The notes under the pieces were generated by a model. It was not told where the DNA came from, did not search any database, and was given only the letters and a program-made list of their open reading frames with translations. From assembly GCA_003161835.1 (NCBI GenBank), contig PMNO01000083.1:1-6893 (forward strand): a stretch of DNA of 6,893 nt, given 5' to 3'. Positions 1 through 5,562 of the stretch are shown one piece after another. Made by a program: the position numbers and the translations under genes. Every line of letters begins with the position of its first letter. The first letter of the stretch is position 1. The DNA comes from Myxococcales bacterium (GTDB taxonomy: Bacteria > Myxococcota_A > Polyangia > Fen-1088).

Positions 1-21
1 GTTGAAACGATCCTGGCTCAT
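1..21 (-). CDS. Possible 5' end of a divergent gene (only 7 codons in window)
   Basis: On the minus strand an ATG at 21-19 opens a frame reading MSQDRFN to the window edge without a stop. Twelve bases upstream of it lies a TAGTGT box in a GCTAG context, which resembles the boxes placed before the two forward genes at 99 and 856. A divergent gene pair sharing the 22-98 intergenic space would explain this arrangement. Seven codons are far too few to identify a product or even to be sure that the frame is coding, so the call rests only on the start codon and the promoter-like box. Confidence 0.3.
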
Positions 22-33
22 GCGGCTAAGGAA

Positions 34-39
34 ACACTA
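34..39 (-). promoter_or_regulatory. Possible -10 box for the divergent minus-strand gene
   Basis: The minus strand reads GCTAGTGT here, with the TAGTGT hexamer 12 nt before the ATG at 21-19. It shares the GCTAG core and the TAGNNT form of the boxes at 83-88 and 840-845. There is no recognisable -35 hexamer at the expected distance. The call depends on the divergent gene being real. Confidence 0.25.
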
Positions 40-76
40 GCCTTTGTTTTCGCGCCGTGCACGGAGAACCCAGTTT

Positions 77-88
77 CCGCGCTAGAAT
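77..88 (+). promoter_or_regulatory. Extended -10-like promoter box of the exonuclease gene
   Basis: CCGCGCTAGAAT contains a good -10 hexamer, TAGAAT (83-88). The ATG at 99 lies exactly 10 nt after it. A start of transcription 6-7 nt downstream of the hexamer would leave a leader of only about 3-4 nt. No Shine-Dalgarno sequence precedes the ATG, which fits a leaderless or near-leaderless message. No convincing -35 element is visible 16-18 nt upstream. The same 12-nt block with one change, at the same distance from an ATG, precedes the next gene. Confidence 0.5.
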
Positions 89-98
89 ACCGGCTCCC

Positions 99-818
99 AT
101 GGCAGCCACGACCCACCTGGTGCTCGACATTGAAACCATTCCCGACGCCGAGCTGTACACGCCGGCACAGCCGAACCCCGGAACCGAGCGGACGTTCCCG
201 CCCATCTTCGCGTGCAAACCGGTCGTCATCGGCGTGATGTGGCTGGACGAAAACCTGGTCTGCAAGAAGACCGGCACCATCGGCGAAGGCAAGGACGAAG
301 GCGGGATGCTGGCCGACTTCGCCGAGTTCATGGCCAAGTACGAGCCCACCCTCGTGAGCTGGAACGGACGCGGCTTCGACCTGCCCGTGCTCATGCTGCG
401 CAGCCTGCGCTATGGCGTCTCGGCGCCCTGGTACTACCGCAACCGCGACTATCGCTACCGCTACAGCACCGAAGGCCACCTCGACCTGTGCGACGTGCTG
501 GCCGACCACGGCGCCACGCGCATGACGTCGCTTCACGGCGCCGCCCGCTTGATTGGATTGCCGGGCAAGGACGGCGTCGACGGCAGTCAAGTCGAGGCCC
601 TCTATCGCACGGGCCAGATCGAAGCCCTGCGCGGCTACTGCCTGTCGGATGTGGCGCAAACCGCTTTTCTGTTCCTGCGCTACCGCCTGCTTTCCCGTTT
701 ACTCGACCGCGCCACCTACACCGCCGTGGCGACCAACTTGCTCGCCGCTATCTCCGAAGATCCGCGATTGGCCTCGCTGGTCGCGCGCATCGAGCGCGCG
801 CGTCTGCTACTTGAGTAG
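99..818 (+). CDS. DEDDy 3'-5' exonuclease, PolB-proofreading-like
   Basis: This is a 239-residue stand-alone exonuclease of the family described as predicted 3'-5' exonucleases related to the PolB proofreading domain (DNA_pol_B_exo2 type, RNase H fold). All the metal-binding motifs are visible: Exo I DIET with Asp10 and Glu12, Exo II in SWNGRGFDLPVL with Asp94, and Exo III YCLSD with Tyr180 and Asp184 in the YxxxD spacing that defines DEDDy enzymes. The family-like segment GHLDLCDVL lies at 126-134. It should remove nucleotides from 3' ends in the cytoplasm; whether it prefers DNA or RNA is unknown. I chose the ATG at 99 rather than the GTG at 57, because the extra 14 residues (MHGEPSFRARIPAP) are unlike the family and a promoter box lies between the two starts. 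There is no polymerase domain. It ends 37 nt before the radical SAM gene, which has its own box. Confidence 0.9.
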   Translation: MAATTHLVLDIETIPDAELYTPAQPNPGTERTFPPIFACKPVVIGVMWLDENLVCKKTGTIGEGKDEGGMLADFAEFMAKYEPTLVSWNGRGFDLPVLMLRSLRYGVSAPWYYRNRDYRYRYSTEGHLDLCDVLADHGATRMTSLHGAARLIGLPGKDGVDGSQVEALYRTGQIEALRGYCLSDVAQTAFLFLRYRLLSRLLDRATYTAVATNLLAAISEDPRLASLVARIERARLLLE

Positions 819-833
819 GCGTCCGTCGGAAAG

Positions 834-845
834 CCGCGCTAGCAT
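834..845 (+). promoter_or_regulatory. Extended -10-like promoter box of the radical SAM gene
   Basis: CCGCGCTAGCAT matches the box at 77-88 in 11 of 12 positions, and it also lies exactly 10 nt before an ATG (856). The 37-nt gap after the exonuclease stop codon has no Shine-Dalgarno sequence near that ATG. I infer a separate, near-leaderless transcript for the downstream gene. TTGAGT at 811-816 resembles a -35 hexamer, but its 23-nt spacing is too long. Confidence 0.45.
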
Positions 846-855
846 TCTTCAGCCG

Positions 856-2775
856 ATGCGCGTTCTGCTCATCACACCGCCCATGGTGCAATTCAACACG
901 GCCTACCCGGCCGTGCCAGTGCTCGCGGGGTTCTTGCGCGACAAGGGCCACGAGGTCGCGCAGGAAGATCTTTCGCTGGGATTGGCTCTGCGCTTGTTTT
1001 CGCCCGTTGGGCTGTCCGCCGTCGAGCGTGCCTTGCGCGGAAAGTTCAAGGGCCGGCGGAGGCCTGCCTCGGTCAGGCACCTCCTGCAACATGCACCGCG
1101 CATTCGCGCCACCGTGGCCGATGCAGTGCTTTTTCTGCAAGGACGCGCGCCGGATCTTGCTTCGCAGCTCGCGGCCCCGGCGAGCCTGCCCGAGGGATCG
1201 CGCTTCGAGGCCCTGCGCGGTCTGGTCGAGGGCGAGGCAGTGGACGTCGTCGCTCGCCACCGCGCCAGTTTGTTTCTCGACGAGATCGCGGACGCTGTGC
1301 GGGAAGGTCTGGACGACCGATTCGAGCTGGCCCGCTATGGCGAGCGTCTGTCCACAACGGGCGATTTCGAGTCGCTGCACCGAGCGCTGTCTGGGCGCCG
1401 CAGCCTTGTCGACCGCTGGATCGACGAGGAAGCCGAAACAGTTTGGCGCCGCCACCAGCCGCGCGTGGTGGGAATCACGGTTCCCTTTCCCGGCACGCTC
1501 TACGGCGCCCTTCGCATCGCCCGTCGGATGAAGGCGCTCGATCCGCGTCTGGCCACAGTTTTGGGCGGCGGCTTCGTCAACACCGAGCTGCGCGAGCTCT
1601 CCGATCCGCGCGTCTTCGACTATGTCGATTTCGTCACCCTCGACGACGGCGAACGCCCGCTGCTCGCGCTCATCGACCACCTGCGGGATCCGACGGCACC
1701 GTTGCTGCGCACGTTCGCGCGCGAAGGGGATCGCGTCGTCTGGCGCACCGATCCGGCTCTTCACGATATCCCGCTGCGCGACGCCGGCACGCCCACCTAC
1801 GACGGTTTGCCCCTGGATCGGTATCTGTCGCTGTTCGAGATGTTGAACCCGATGCACCGCCTCTGGTCCGACGGGCGCTGGAACAAATTGACCATCGCCC
1901 ACGGCTGCTACTGGAAGAAATGCACCTTCTGCGACGTGACGCTCGACTACATCGGGCGCTATGACCTGGCGTCGGCCGACCTGCTGGTCGACAGGATCGA
2001 GGCCATCGTCGCCGAGACCGGTCAGTCCGGCTTTCATTTCGTCGACGAAGCCGCCCCTCCGGCCGGCTTGCGGGCGCTCGCCAAACGCCTGATCGCCCGC
2101 AACGTGGTCATCACCTGGTGGGGCAACATCCGCTTCGAAAAATCCTTCACACCCGAGCTGACCGAGCTGCTCGCGCGCTCGGGGTGCATCGCCATCTCGG
2201 GCGGATTGGAGGTCGCCTCCGATCGCCTGCTCGAGCTGATCAAGAAGGGCGTCACCGTGGAACAAGTTGCGCGCGTGACGCGCGCCTTCACGCAGGCGGG
2301 CATCATGGTTCACGCGTACCTGATGTACGGGTTTCCCACCGAGACAACCCAGGAGACCATCGATTCGCTGGAACGCGTGCGGCAGTTGTTCGCCGCCGAA
2401 TGCCTGCAGTCCGCGTTCTGGCACCGGTTCGCGGCCACCGCACACAGCCCGATCGGGCGGCATCCCGATCGGTTCGGCATCCGGTTGCACGCGCTCCCAG
2501 CCGGGGCGCCCTTCCGTTTCGCGCGCAACGATCTCGCGTTCGACGATCCCACGGGAACCGACCACGACGCCCTGGGGGTGGGGCTGCGTCGCGCGTTGTA
2601 CAACTACATGCTTGGCCTGGGACTGGATCACGACGTGCGCCGGTGGTTTTCAACGAATGAACCACGGGTCCCCGACGACCGCGCGCGCGGCGGCCGTCGC
2701 GGCAAACGCACGGTGCACGTGCCCGCGACCACGGTGCCCCCCCATTTCATCGCGAGAGCCCTCCGCCAATCCTGA
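856..2775 (+). CDS. B12-binding-domain radical SAM protein
   Basis: This 639-residue protein has the two-domain plan of cobalamin-binding radical SAM enzymes. The N-terminal Rossmann-like domain begins MRVLLITPP with a GFLRDKGHEV helix end. It resumes at PRVVGITVPF (202-211), VLGGGF (235-240) and LDDGERPL (262-269). No DxHxxG motif is seen, so a cobalamin, if bound, would lack that His ligand. Between the halves, about residues 45-195 form a long helical insertion. The radical SAM barrel carries the cluster cysteines Cys351, Cys356 and Cys359 in GCYWKKCTFC, then FHFVDEAAPP (393-402), WWGNIRFEK (421-429), GGLEVAS (449-455) and YGFPTET (491-497). The C-terminal tail is basic. It should cleave S-adenosylmethionine through a 4Fe-4S cluster; the substrate is unknown, with methylation or another C-C change possible. 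The ATG at 856 is preferred because the family motif starts there and the box sits just upstream; an in-frame extension from 553 would overlap the exonuclease gene. Confidence 0.88.
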   Translation: MRVLLITPPMVQFNTAYPAVPVLAGFLRDKGHEVAQEDLSLGLALRLFSPVGLSAVERALRGKFKGRRRPASVRHLLQHAPRIRATVADAVLFLQGRAPDLASQLAAPASLPEGSRFEALRGLVEGEAVDVVARHRASLFLDEIADAVREGLDDRFELARYGERLSTTGDFESLHRALSGRRSLVDRWIDEEAETVWRRHQPRVVGITVPFPGTLYGALRIARRMKALDPRLATVLGGGFVNTELRELSDPRVFDYVDFVTLDDGERPLLALIDHLRDPTAPLLRTFAREGDRVVWRTDPALHDIPLRDAGTPTYDGLPLDRYLSLFEMLNPMHRLWSDGRWNKLTIAHGCYWKKCTFCDVTLDYIGRYDLASADLLVDRIEAIVAETGQSGFHFVDEAAPPAGLRALAKRLIARNVVITWWGNIRFEKSFTPELTELLARSGCIAISGGLEVASDRLLELIKKGVTVEQVARVTRAFTQAGIMVHAYLMYGFPTETTQETIDSLERVRQLFAAECLQSAFWHRFAATAHSPIGRHPDRFGIRLHALPAGAPFRFARNDLAFDDPTGTDHDALGVGLRRALYNYMLGLGLDHDVRRWFSTNEPRVPDDRARGGRRGKRTVHVPATTVPPHFIARALRQS

Positions 2776-2808
2776 GGGTGGGCGACGGTCCCGAACGCGC
2801 AACCCCCC

Positions 2809-2836
2809 TTGACAACCCTGGCCCTCCCCCTAAACT
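2809..2836 (+). promoter_or_regulatory. Sigma-70-type promoter of the rplU-rpmA-obg operon
   Basis: A perfect -35 hexamer TTGACA (2809-2814) and a -10 hexamer TAAACT (2831-2836) are separated by 16 nt in the 91-nt gap before rplU. Transcription should start near 2843, leaving a leader of about 24 nt that contains the ribosome binding site GGGAGG (2849-2854) before the ATG at 2867. This is the best consensus promoter in the window, as expected for a highly expressed ribosomal protein operon. Confidence 0.8.
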
Positions 2837-2866
2837 ACCGCGCTCTTCGGGAGGCACCCCTTTTTC

Positions 2867-3181
2867 ATGTACGCCGTAATTCAGACAGGTGGAAAACAGT
2901 ATCGCGTCGAGCAGGGCGAAACCTTGCGCGTGGAGAAGCTGGATGGTCCTGCGGGAACCAAGTTCAGCTTCGAGACGCTCTTGTTCGCCGACGACGGAGG
3001 CAACGTGCGCGTCGGACAGCCGAAAGTCGCCGGTGTCTCCGTGGACGCGGAGATCGTCGAGCAAGGGCTCGGCAAGAAGATCATCATCTTCAAGTACAAG
3101 CGGCGCAAGAGTTACCGCCGCAAGGCCGGTCACCGGCAGCCGTTCACCGCTCTGAAGATCAACGCCATCAACGCCGCTTAG
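2867..3181 (+). CDS. rplU: 50S ribosomal protein bL21
   Basis: The 104-residue product matches the usual size of bacterial bL21 and starts with the characteristic MYAVIQTGGKQYRVEQGE. The family's conserved C-terminal region is present: KIIIFKYKRRKSYRRKAGHRQ followed by FTALKINAI. The protein binds 23S rRNA in the large subunit. It is the first gene of the rplU-rpmA-obg operon, with its own TTGACA promoter and a GGGAGG ribosome binding site 12 nt before the ATG. Its TAG stop overlaps the ribosome binding site of rpmA, so translation of the two is probably coupled. Confidence 0.98.
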   Translation: MYAVIQTGGKQYRVEQGETLRVEKLDGPAGTKFSFETLLFADDGGNVRVGQPKVAGVSVDAEIVEQGLGKKIIIFKYKRRKSYRRKAGHRQPFTALKINAINAA

Positions 3182-3183
3182 GA
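3180..3183 (+). promoter_or_regulatory. Ribosome binding site of rpmA overlapping the rplU stop
   Basis: AGGA shares its first two bases with the rplU TAG stop codon (3179-3181) and lies 7 nt before the rpmA ATG at 3191. A ribosome finishing rplU therefore ends on the initiation site for rpmA, which would help keep the two ribosomal proteins at equal amounts. Confidence 0.6.
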
Positions 3184-3190
3184 ATCTGCA

Positions 3191-3445
3191 ATGGCACACA
3201 AAAAGGGACAGGGCAGCTCGCGCAATGGACGGGATTCCCAGGGCCAGCGCCGGGGCATCAAACGTTACGCCGGCGAAGAGGTCTTGGCCGGGAACATTCT
3301 CGTGCGCCAGGTTGGGACCGTCATTCACCCCGGCCCGTTCGTCGGGCTCGGCCGCGATTTCACCTTGTTCGCTTTGCGCACCGGGACCGTGAAGTACTAC
3401 AAGTCCGGGCCGCGTAGCCTGGTCAGCATCGTTCCCGCCGCCTGA
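3191..3445 (+). CDS. rpmA: 50S ribosomal protein bL27
   Basis: The 84-residue product is a full-length bL27. It begins [20 protein letters not shown], the flexible basic N-terminus that reaches toward the peptidyl transferase centre in this family, and continues with [16 protein letters not shown] and [12 protein letters not shown]. It has no N-terminal extension of the kind that is cleaved off in Firmicutes and relatives. The common His in the GRDHTLFA segment is Phe here, which I regard as a minor variation. It starts only 9 nt after rplU and is followed 62 nt later by obg; there is no visible terminator in that gap, so the three genes should be cotranscribed. Confidence 0.98.
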   Translation: MAHKKGQGSSRNGRDSQGQRRGIKRYAGEEVLAGNILVRQVGTVIHPGPFVGLGRDFTLFALRTGTVKYYKSGPRSLVSIVPAA

Positions 3446-3507
3446 CCGGCGGTCGCACCGGTCGCCCAAGGGCCACCGCCGCCTCCTGGCCGCTGCCGTG
3501 AAGGTCC

Positions 3508-4518
3508 ATGCAGTTCGTCGATCAGGTTCACATTCATGTGCGCGGGGGTAGCGGGGGCAAAGGGGCGGTCGCGTTTCGGCGCGAGAAATTCGTCCCCAAG
3601 GGCGGCCCCGCCGGCGGCGACGGCGGCGACGGCGGAAGCGTGGTTTTGACGGTCGACAGCGGGCTCTCCACGCTGCTCGATTTTCGCTACAAGAACGAAT
3701 ACTTCGCCCCGTCCGGAGAATCCGGCGCGAACAAGGACCGGTATGGGCACGCTGGCGCCAACCTGGTTCTCAAGGTTCCGCCAGGTACCCAGGTCTTCGA
3801 CGCGGACGGGGGGGGCCTGCTGGCCGATTTGCGCCTGCCCGGGGAATCGTTCGTGGCCGCGCCCGGCGGCAAGGGGGGCCGCGGGAACATCCACTTCGCC
3901 ACCCCGACCGATCGAGCGCCGCGCAAGTCCGAGCCGGGACTACCCGGGGAAGAACGACGGCTCCGCCTGGACCTCAAGCTGCTGGCGGACGTCGGGTTGC
4001 TCGGATTTCCCAACGTAGGAAAATCCTCGCTGATTGCCCGGATCTCGGCCGCCCGTCCGAAGATCGCCGACTACCCCTTCACCACGCTCGTTCCAAACCT
4101 GGGCATGGTCCGCCTGTCCGGCGAGCGATCGTTCGTGGTGGCCGACGTCCCCGGCTTGATCGAAGGCGCCCATCGGGGCGCCGGGCTCGGCGATCGCTTC
4201 TTGCGTCACCTCGAGCGTACCCGCGTTCTCGTGCACCTGCTCGAGGTCAGCGCTGCTCCGGGCCGCACCCCGCTGCGCGATTTTCTGGCCCTGACCCGCG
4301 AATTGAAGCTCTATGATCCTGAGCTCGCCTCTCGTCCCCAGATCGTGGTCTTGAACAAGCTCGACATCCCCGAGGTCAGTGGGAGGTACGCGCGGTTGGC
4401 GCGGCCATTCAAGACCCGCGGGATCCCCTTGCTGGCCATCAGCGCCGCGACGGGTGAAGGCGTTGGCCCGTTACTGGAAGCGGTGTGGAAAGAGCTCACG
4501 CGCCTCGCGCGCGAATGA
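3508..4518 (+). CDS. obg: GTPase Obg (CgtA), ribosome assembly factor
   Basis: This 336-residue protein has the two core domains of Obg. The N-terminal glycine-rich Obg fold (about 1-158) begins MQFVDQVHIHVRGGSGGKG and contains FRREKFVPKGGPAGGDGGDGG. The G domain has the P-loop GFPNVGKSS (166-174), switch I YPFTT (189-193), DVPGLIEGA (213-221), NKLD (283-286) and SAA (312-314). It ends soon after the G domain and so lacks the variable C-terminal OCT domain, as many Obg proteins do. The family binds GTP/GDP and helps late maturation of the 50S subunit, with links to growth and stress control. Its position after rplU and rpmA is the conserved bacterial order. A weak AAGG (3501-3504) lies only 3 nt before the ATG, but the family N-terminus supports this start. 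An 8-G run at 3808-3815 lies inside the gene. Confidence 0.97.
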   Translation: MQFVDQVHIHVRGGSGGKGAVAFRREKFVPKGGPAGGDGGDGGSVVLTVDSGLSTLLDFRYKNEYFAPSGESGANKDRYGHAGANLVLKVPPGTQVFDADGGGLLADLRLPGESFVAAPGGKGGRGNIHFATPTDRAPRKSEPGLPGEERRLRLDLKLLADVGLLGFPNVGKSSLIARISAARPKIADYPFTTLVPNLGMVRLSGERSFVVADVPGLIEGAHRGAGLGDRFLRHLERTRVLVHLLEVSAAPGRTPLRDFLALTRELKLYDPELASRPQIVVLNKLDIPEVSGRYARLARPFKTRGIPLLAISAATGEGVGPLLEAVWKELTRLARE

Positions 4519-4552
4519 CCGATTCTCCTCGGGTTTGAACCCCCCACGTAGT

Positions 4553-4581
4553 TTGACCGACATAATGCGCCCTGATATACA
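4553..4581 (+). promoter_or_regulatory. Sigma-70-type promoter of the exported-protein unit
   Basis: TTGACC (4553-4558) and TATACA (4576-4581) are separated by the ideal 17 nt in the gap after obg. Transcription should start near 4588, giving a leader of about 67 nt before the ATG at 4655. A second pair, TTGAAC (4535-4540) with CATAAT (4561-4566), has a 20-nt spacer and is less likely. The promoter separates the following two genes from the ribosomal operon. Confidence 0.7.
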
Positions 4582-4623
4582 GAGCGCCTTGGGGCCGTGC
4601 GTCGTGCCGTCGATTCAGTGATA

Positions 4624-4647
4624 GGCCTCCCTTAATGAGACGGAGCC
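4624..4647 (+). promoter_or_regulatory. Possible hairpin covering the ribosome binding site
   Basis: GG-C-CTCC (4624-4630) can pair with GGAGCC (4642-4647), giving six base pairs with one bulged C and an 11-nt loop. GGAG (4642-4645) is the only good Shine-Dalgarno sequence for the ATG at 4655, 9 nt downstream, so the fold would hide it. A six-pair stem is modest and could arise by chance in GC-rich DNA. Confidence 0.3.
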
Positions 4648-4658
4648 AAAACCAATGA
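4635..4658 (+). CDS. Possible 7-codon leader ORF overlapping the next start
   Basis: ATG at 4635 opens a frame reading MRRSQNQ and stops at TGA 4656-4658, giving the classic ATGA overlap with the ATG at 4655. It starts in the loop of the possible hairpin at 4624-4647, and translating it would melt that hairpin. The only upstream purine cluster is a weak AGG at 4623-4625. It may be chance; if used, it would couple translation to the exported-protein gene. Confidence 0.2.
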   Translation: MRRSQNQ

Positions 4659-5494
4659 CATTGTTGCGTAAGTCGAACCGTGGCGGTTCGTTGCTCCTTC
4701 TTGGGACCGTGGCTTTCGCCTCGGGGTTTGGTTGGGAGGCCCGGGCTCAGGCGCCCGCCTCCGTTCCCGCCGCCGCGGCGCCATCTGCTCCGCCCGTCGC
4801 CGCTCCGGCCCCCGGTTCCACCGTCGGCGGCGCCGCTCCGTCGGTTTCCGGGGCCCCCCCCGCCGCTGCGCCTCCCGCGGTTGGAGCTCCCGCCGCGCCT
4901 GCCTCCGCGGCTCCCGCACCCAATGGCGACGGTGGAGGCTATACGGTCCGGCTGCGGTCCCTCGAAAAGAATGTCAACGAGTTGAAGGAGCAGATTTTCC
5001 GAACGAAGGCCCGCCTCAATCTCCTCAAGGAGACGGTGCTCGGCGGCACTCTCGGAGCTTCCCGCGCGGTCATTCGCCACAAGAACGAGATGGGCAGTTC
5101 CTATCGGCTCATCAAGGCCGTCTACGCGCTGGACGGCGTCCAGATTTTCGCGAAAGCCGACGACAGCGGGCGCCTCGCCGAGATGGCCGAGTTCGATATT
5201 TATAACGGAGCCATCCAGCCCGGGTCACATACCTTGACCGTCATGCTCGTGTACCAGGGGAATGGCTTCGGCGTATTTAGCTACTTGAAAGGCTACAAGA
5301 TGACGGTCCACTCCAGCCACACGTTCGTGGCGGGCGAGGCCAAGGCCACGGCCATCAATGTGGTGGGCTACGAAAAGGGCAACATTACGACGAACCTTCA
5401 GGACAGGCCGGCGGTCGATTTCCGCATCAACGTCGTAGCCGTCGAGGCGCCGGGAGGCACGACATCCACCGCCAACGCGACAATGAAAAAGTAA
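4655..5494 (+). CDS. Exported protein: Pro/Ala linker, coiled coil, beta-rich domain
   Basis: The function of this 279-residue protein is not known to me. It begins with a signal peptide: a basic start, a hydrophobic stretch from about residue 12, and a probable signal peptidase I site after EARA (residue 31). Residues 34-89 are almost only Pro, Ala, Gly, Ser and Val, a flexible linker that could cross the periplasm or cell wall. Residues 97-129 (RLRSLEKNVNELKEQIF and on) have the heptad pattern of a coiled coil. Residues 137-262 are rich in beta-like segments with YALDG, NGAIQPGSHTLTV and GNGFGVFSYLKGYK, recalling PEGA or Ig-like modules with a DG...PGxHxLxV pattern. It has no lipobox. The gene has its own promoter and GGAG ribosome binding site, and is followed 68 nt later by an exported TPR gene, so an envelope complex is likely. 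From memory, related proteins occur in Myxococcota and are sometimes misnamed dihydrolipoamide acetyltransferase because of the linker. Confidence 0.8.
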   Translation: MTLLRKSNRGGSLLLLGTVAFASGFGWEARAQAPASVPAAAAPSAPPVAAPAPGSTVGGAAPSVSGAPPAAAPPAVGAPAAPASAAPAPNGDGGGYTVRLRSLEKNVNELKEQIFRTKARLNLLKETVLGGTLGASRAVIRHKNEMGSSYRLIKAVYALDGVQIFAKADDSGRLAEMAEFDIYNGAIQPGSHTLTVMLVYQGNGFGVFSYLKGYKMTVHSSHTFVAGEAKATAINVVGYEKGNITTNLQDRPAVDFRINVVAVEAPGGTTSTANATMKK

Positions 5495-5504
5495 CGGGCG
5501 AAGC

Positions 5505-5522
5505 CGCTAACAGCGCTAACAG
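5505..5522 (+). repeat. 9-bp perfect tandem repeat between the two exported-protein genes
   Basis: CGCTAACAG occurs twice in direct succession, beginning 10 nt after the stop codon of the upstream gene. It could be a replication-slippage duplication or a binding site for a regulator. It does not form a hairpin by itself, and no terminator follows. Confidence 0.7.
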
Positions 5523-5562
5523 ATTGAAGCGACGGGCACCGAGGAGTCCTAAGAAGGGGCGG

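Noticed and set aside
57..98. GTG start at 57 for the exonuclease
   Set aside because: The 14 extra residues are not family-like, and the -10-like box at 83-88 lies inside them.
1..233. Plus-strand open frame from base 1 as the end of an upstream gene
   Set aside because: It runs well into the exonuclease gene in another frame and its residues do not look like a protein terminus.
553..855. In-frame upstream extension of the radical SAM gene
   Set aside because: It would overlap the well-supported exonuclease gene by 266 nt and adds 101 Arg/Ala/Pro/Ser-rich residues unlike a domain. The family N-terminus MRVLLITPP starts at 856.
748..2631. 627-codon open frame on the minus strand opposite the radical SAM gene
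   Set aside because: Long antisense frames are common in GC-rich DNA. Its product shows no motif or domain-like pattern, while the plus strand has all radical SAM motifs in place.
2776..2808. Terminator after the radical SAM gene
   Set aside because: G-rich and C-rich blocks face each other, but I could not build a good stem and there is no T run.
3438..3478. Inverted repeats after rpmA (CCGCC/GGCGG at 3438-3452, and an imperfect stem at 3459-3478) as a terminator
   Set aside because: The stems are short or mismatched, no T run follows, and obg is expected in the same operon.
4532..4545. GGGTTTGAACCC as an obg terminator
   Set aside because: The stem is only 4-5 bp with a tiny loop and no T run; the bases also form part of the promoter region.
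4496..5080. 194-codon Gly/Arg-rich minus-strand frame opposite the exported protein
   Set aside because: It is the mirror image of the GC-rich Pro/Ala linker codons, with no motif or ribosome binding site.
4655..5494. Dihydrolipoamide acetyltransferase
   Set aside because: Only the Pro/Ala-rich linker resembles E2 enzymes. There is no lipoyl domain with a DKA-type lysine and no catalytic domain, and a signal peptide sends the protein out of the cytoplasm.
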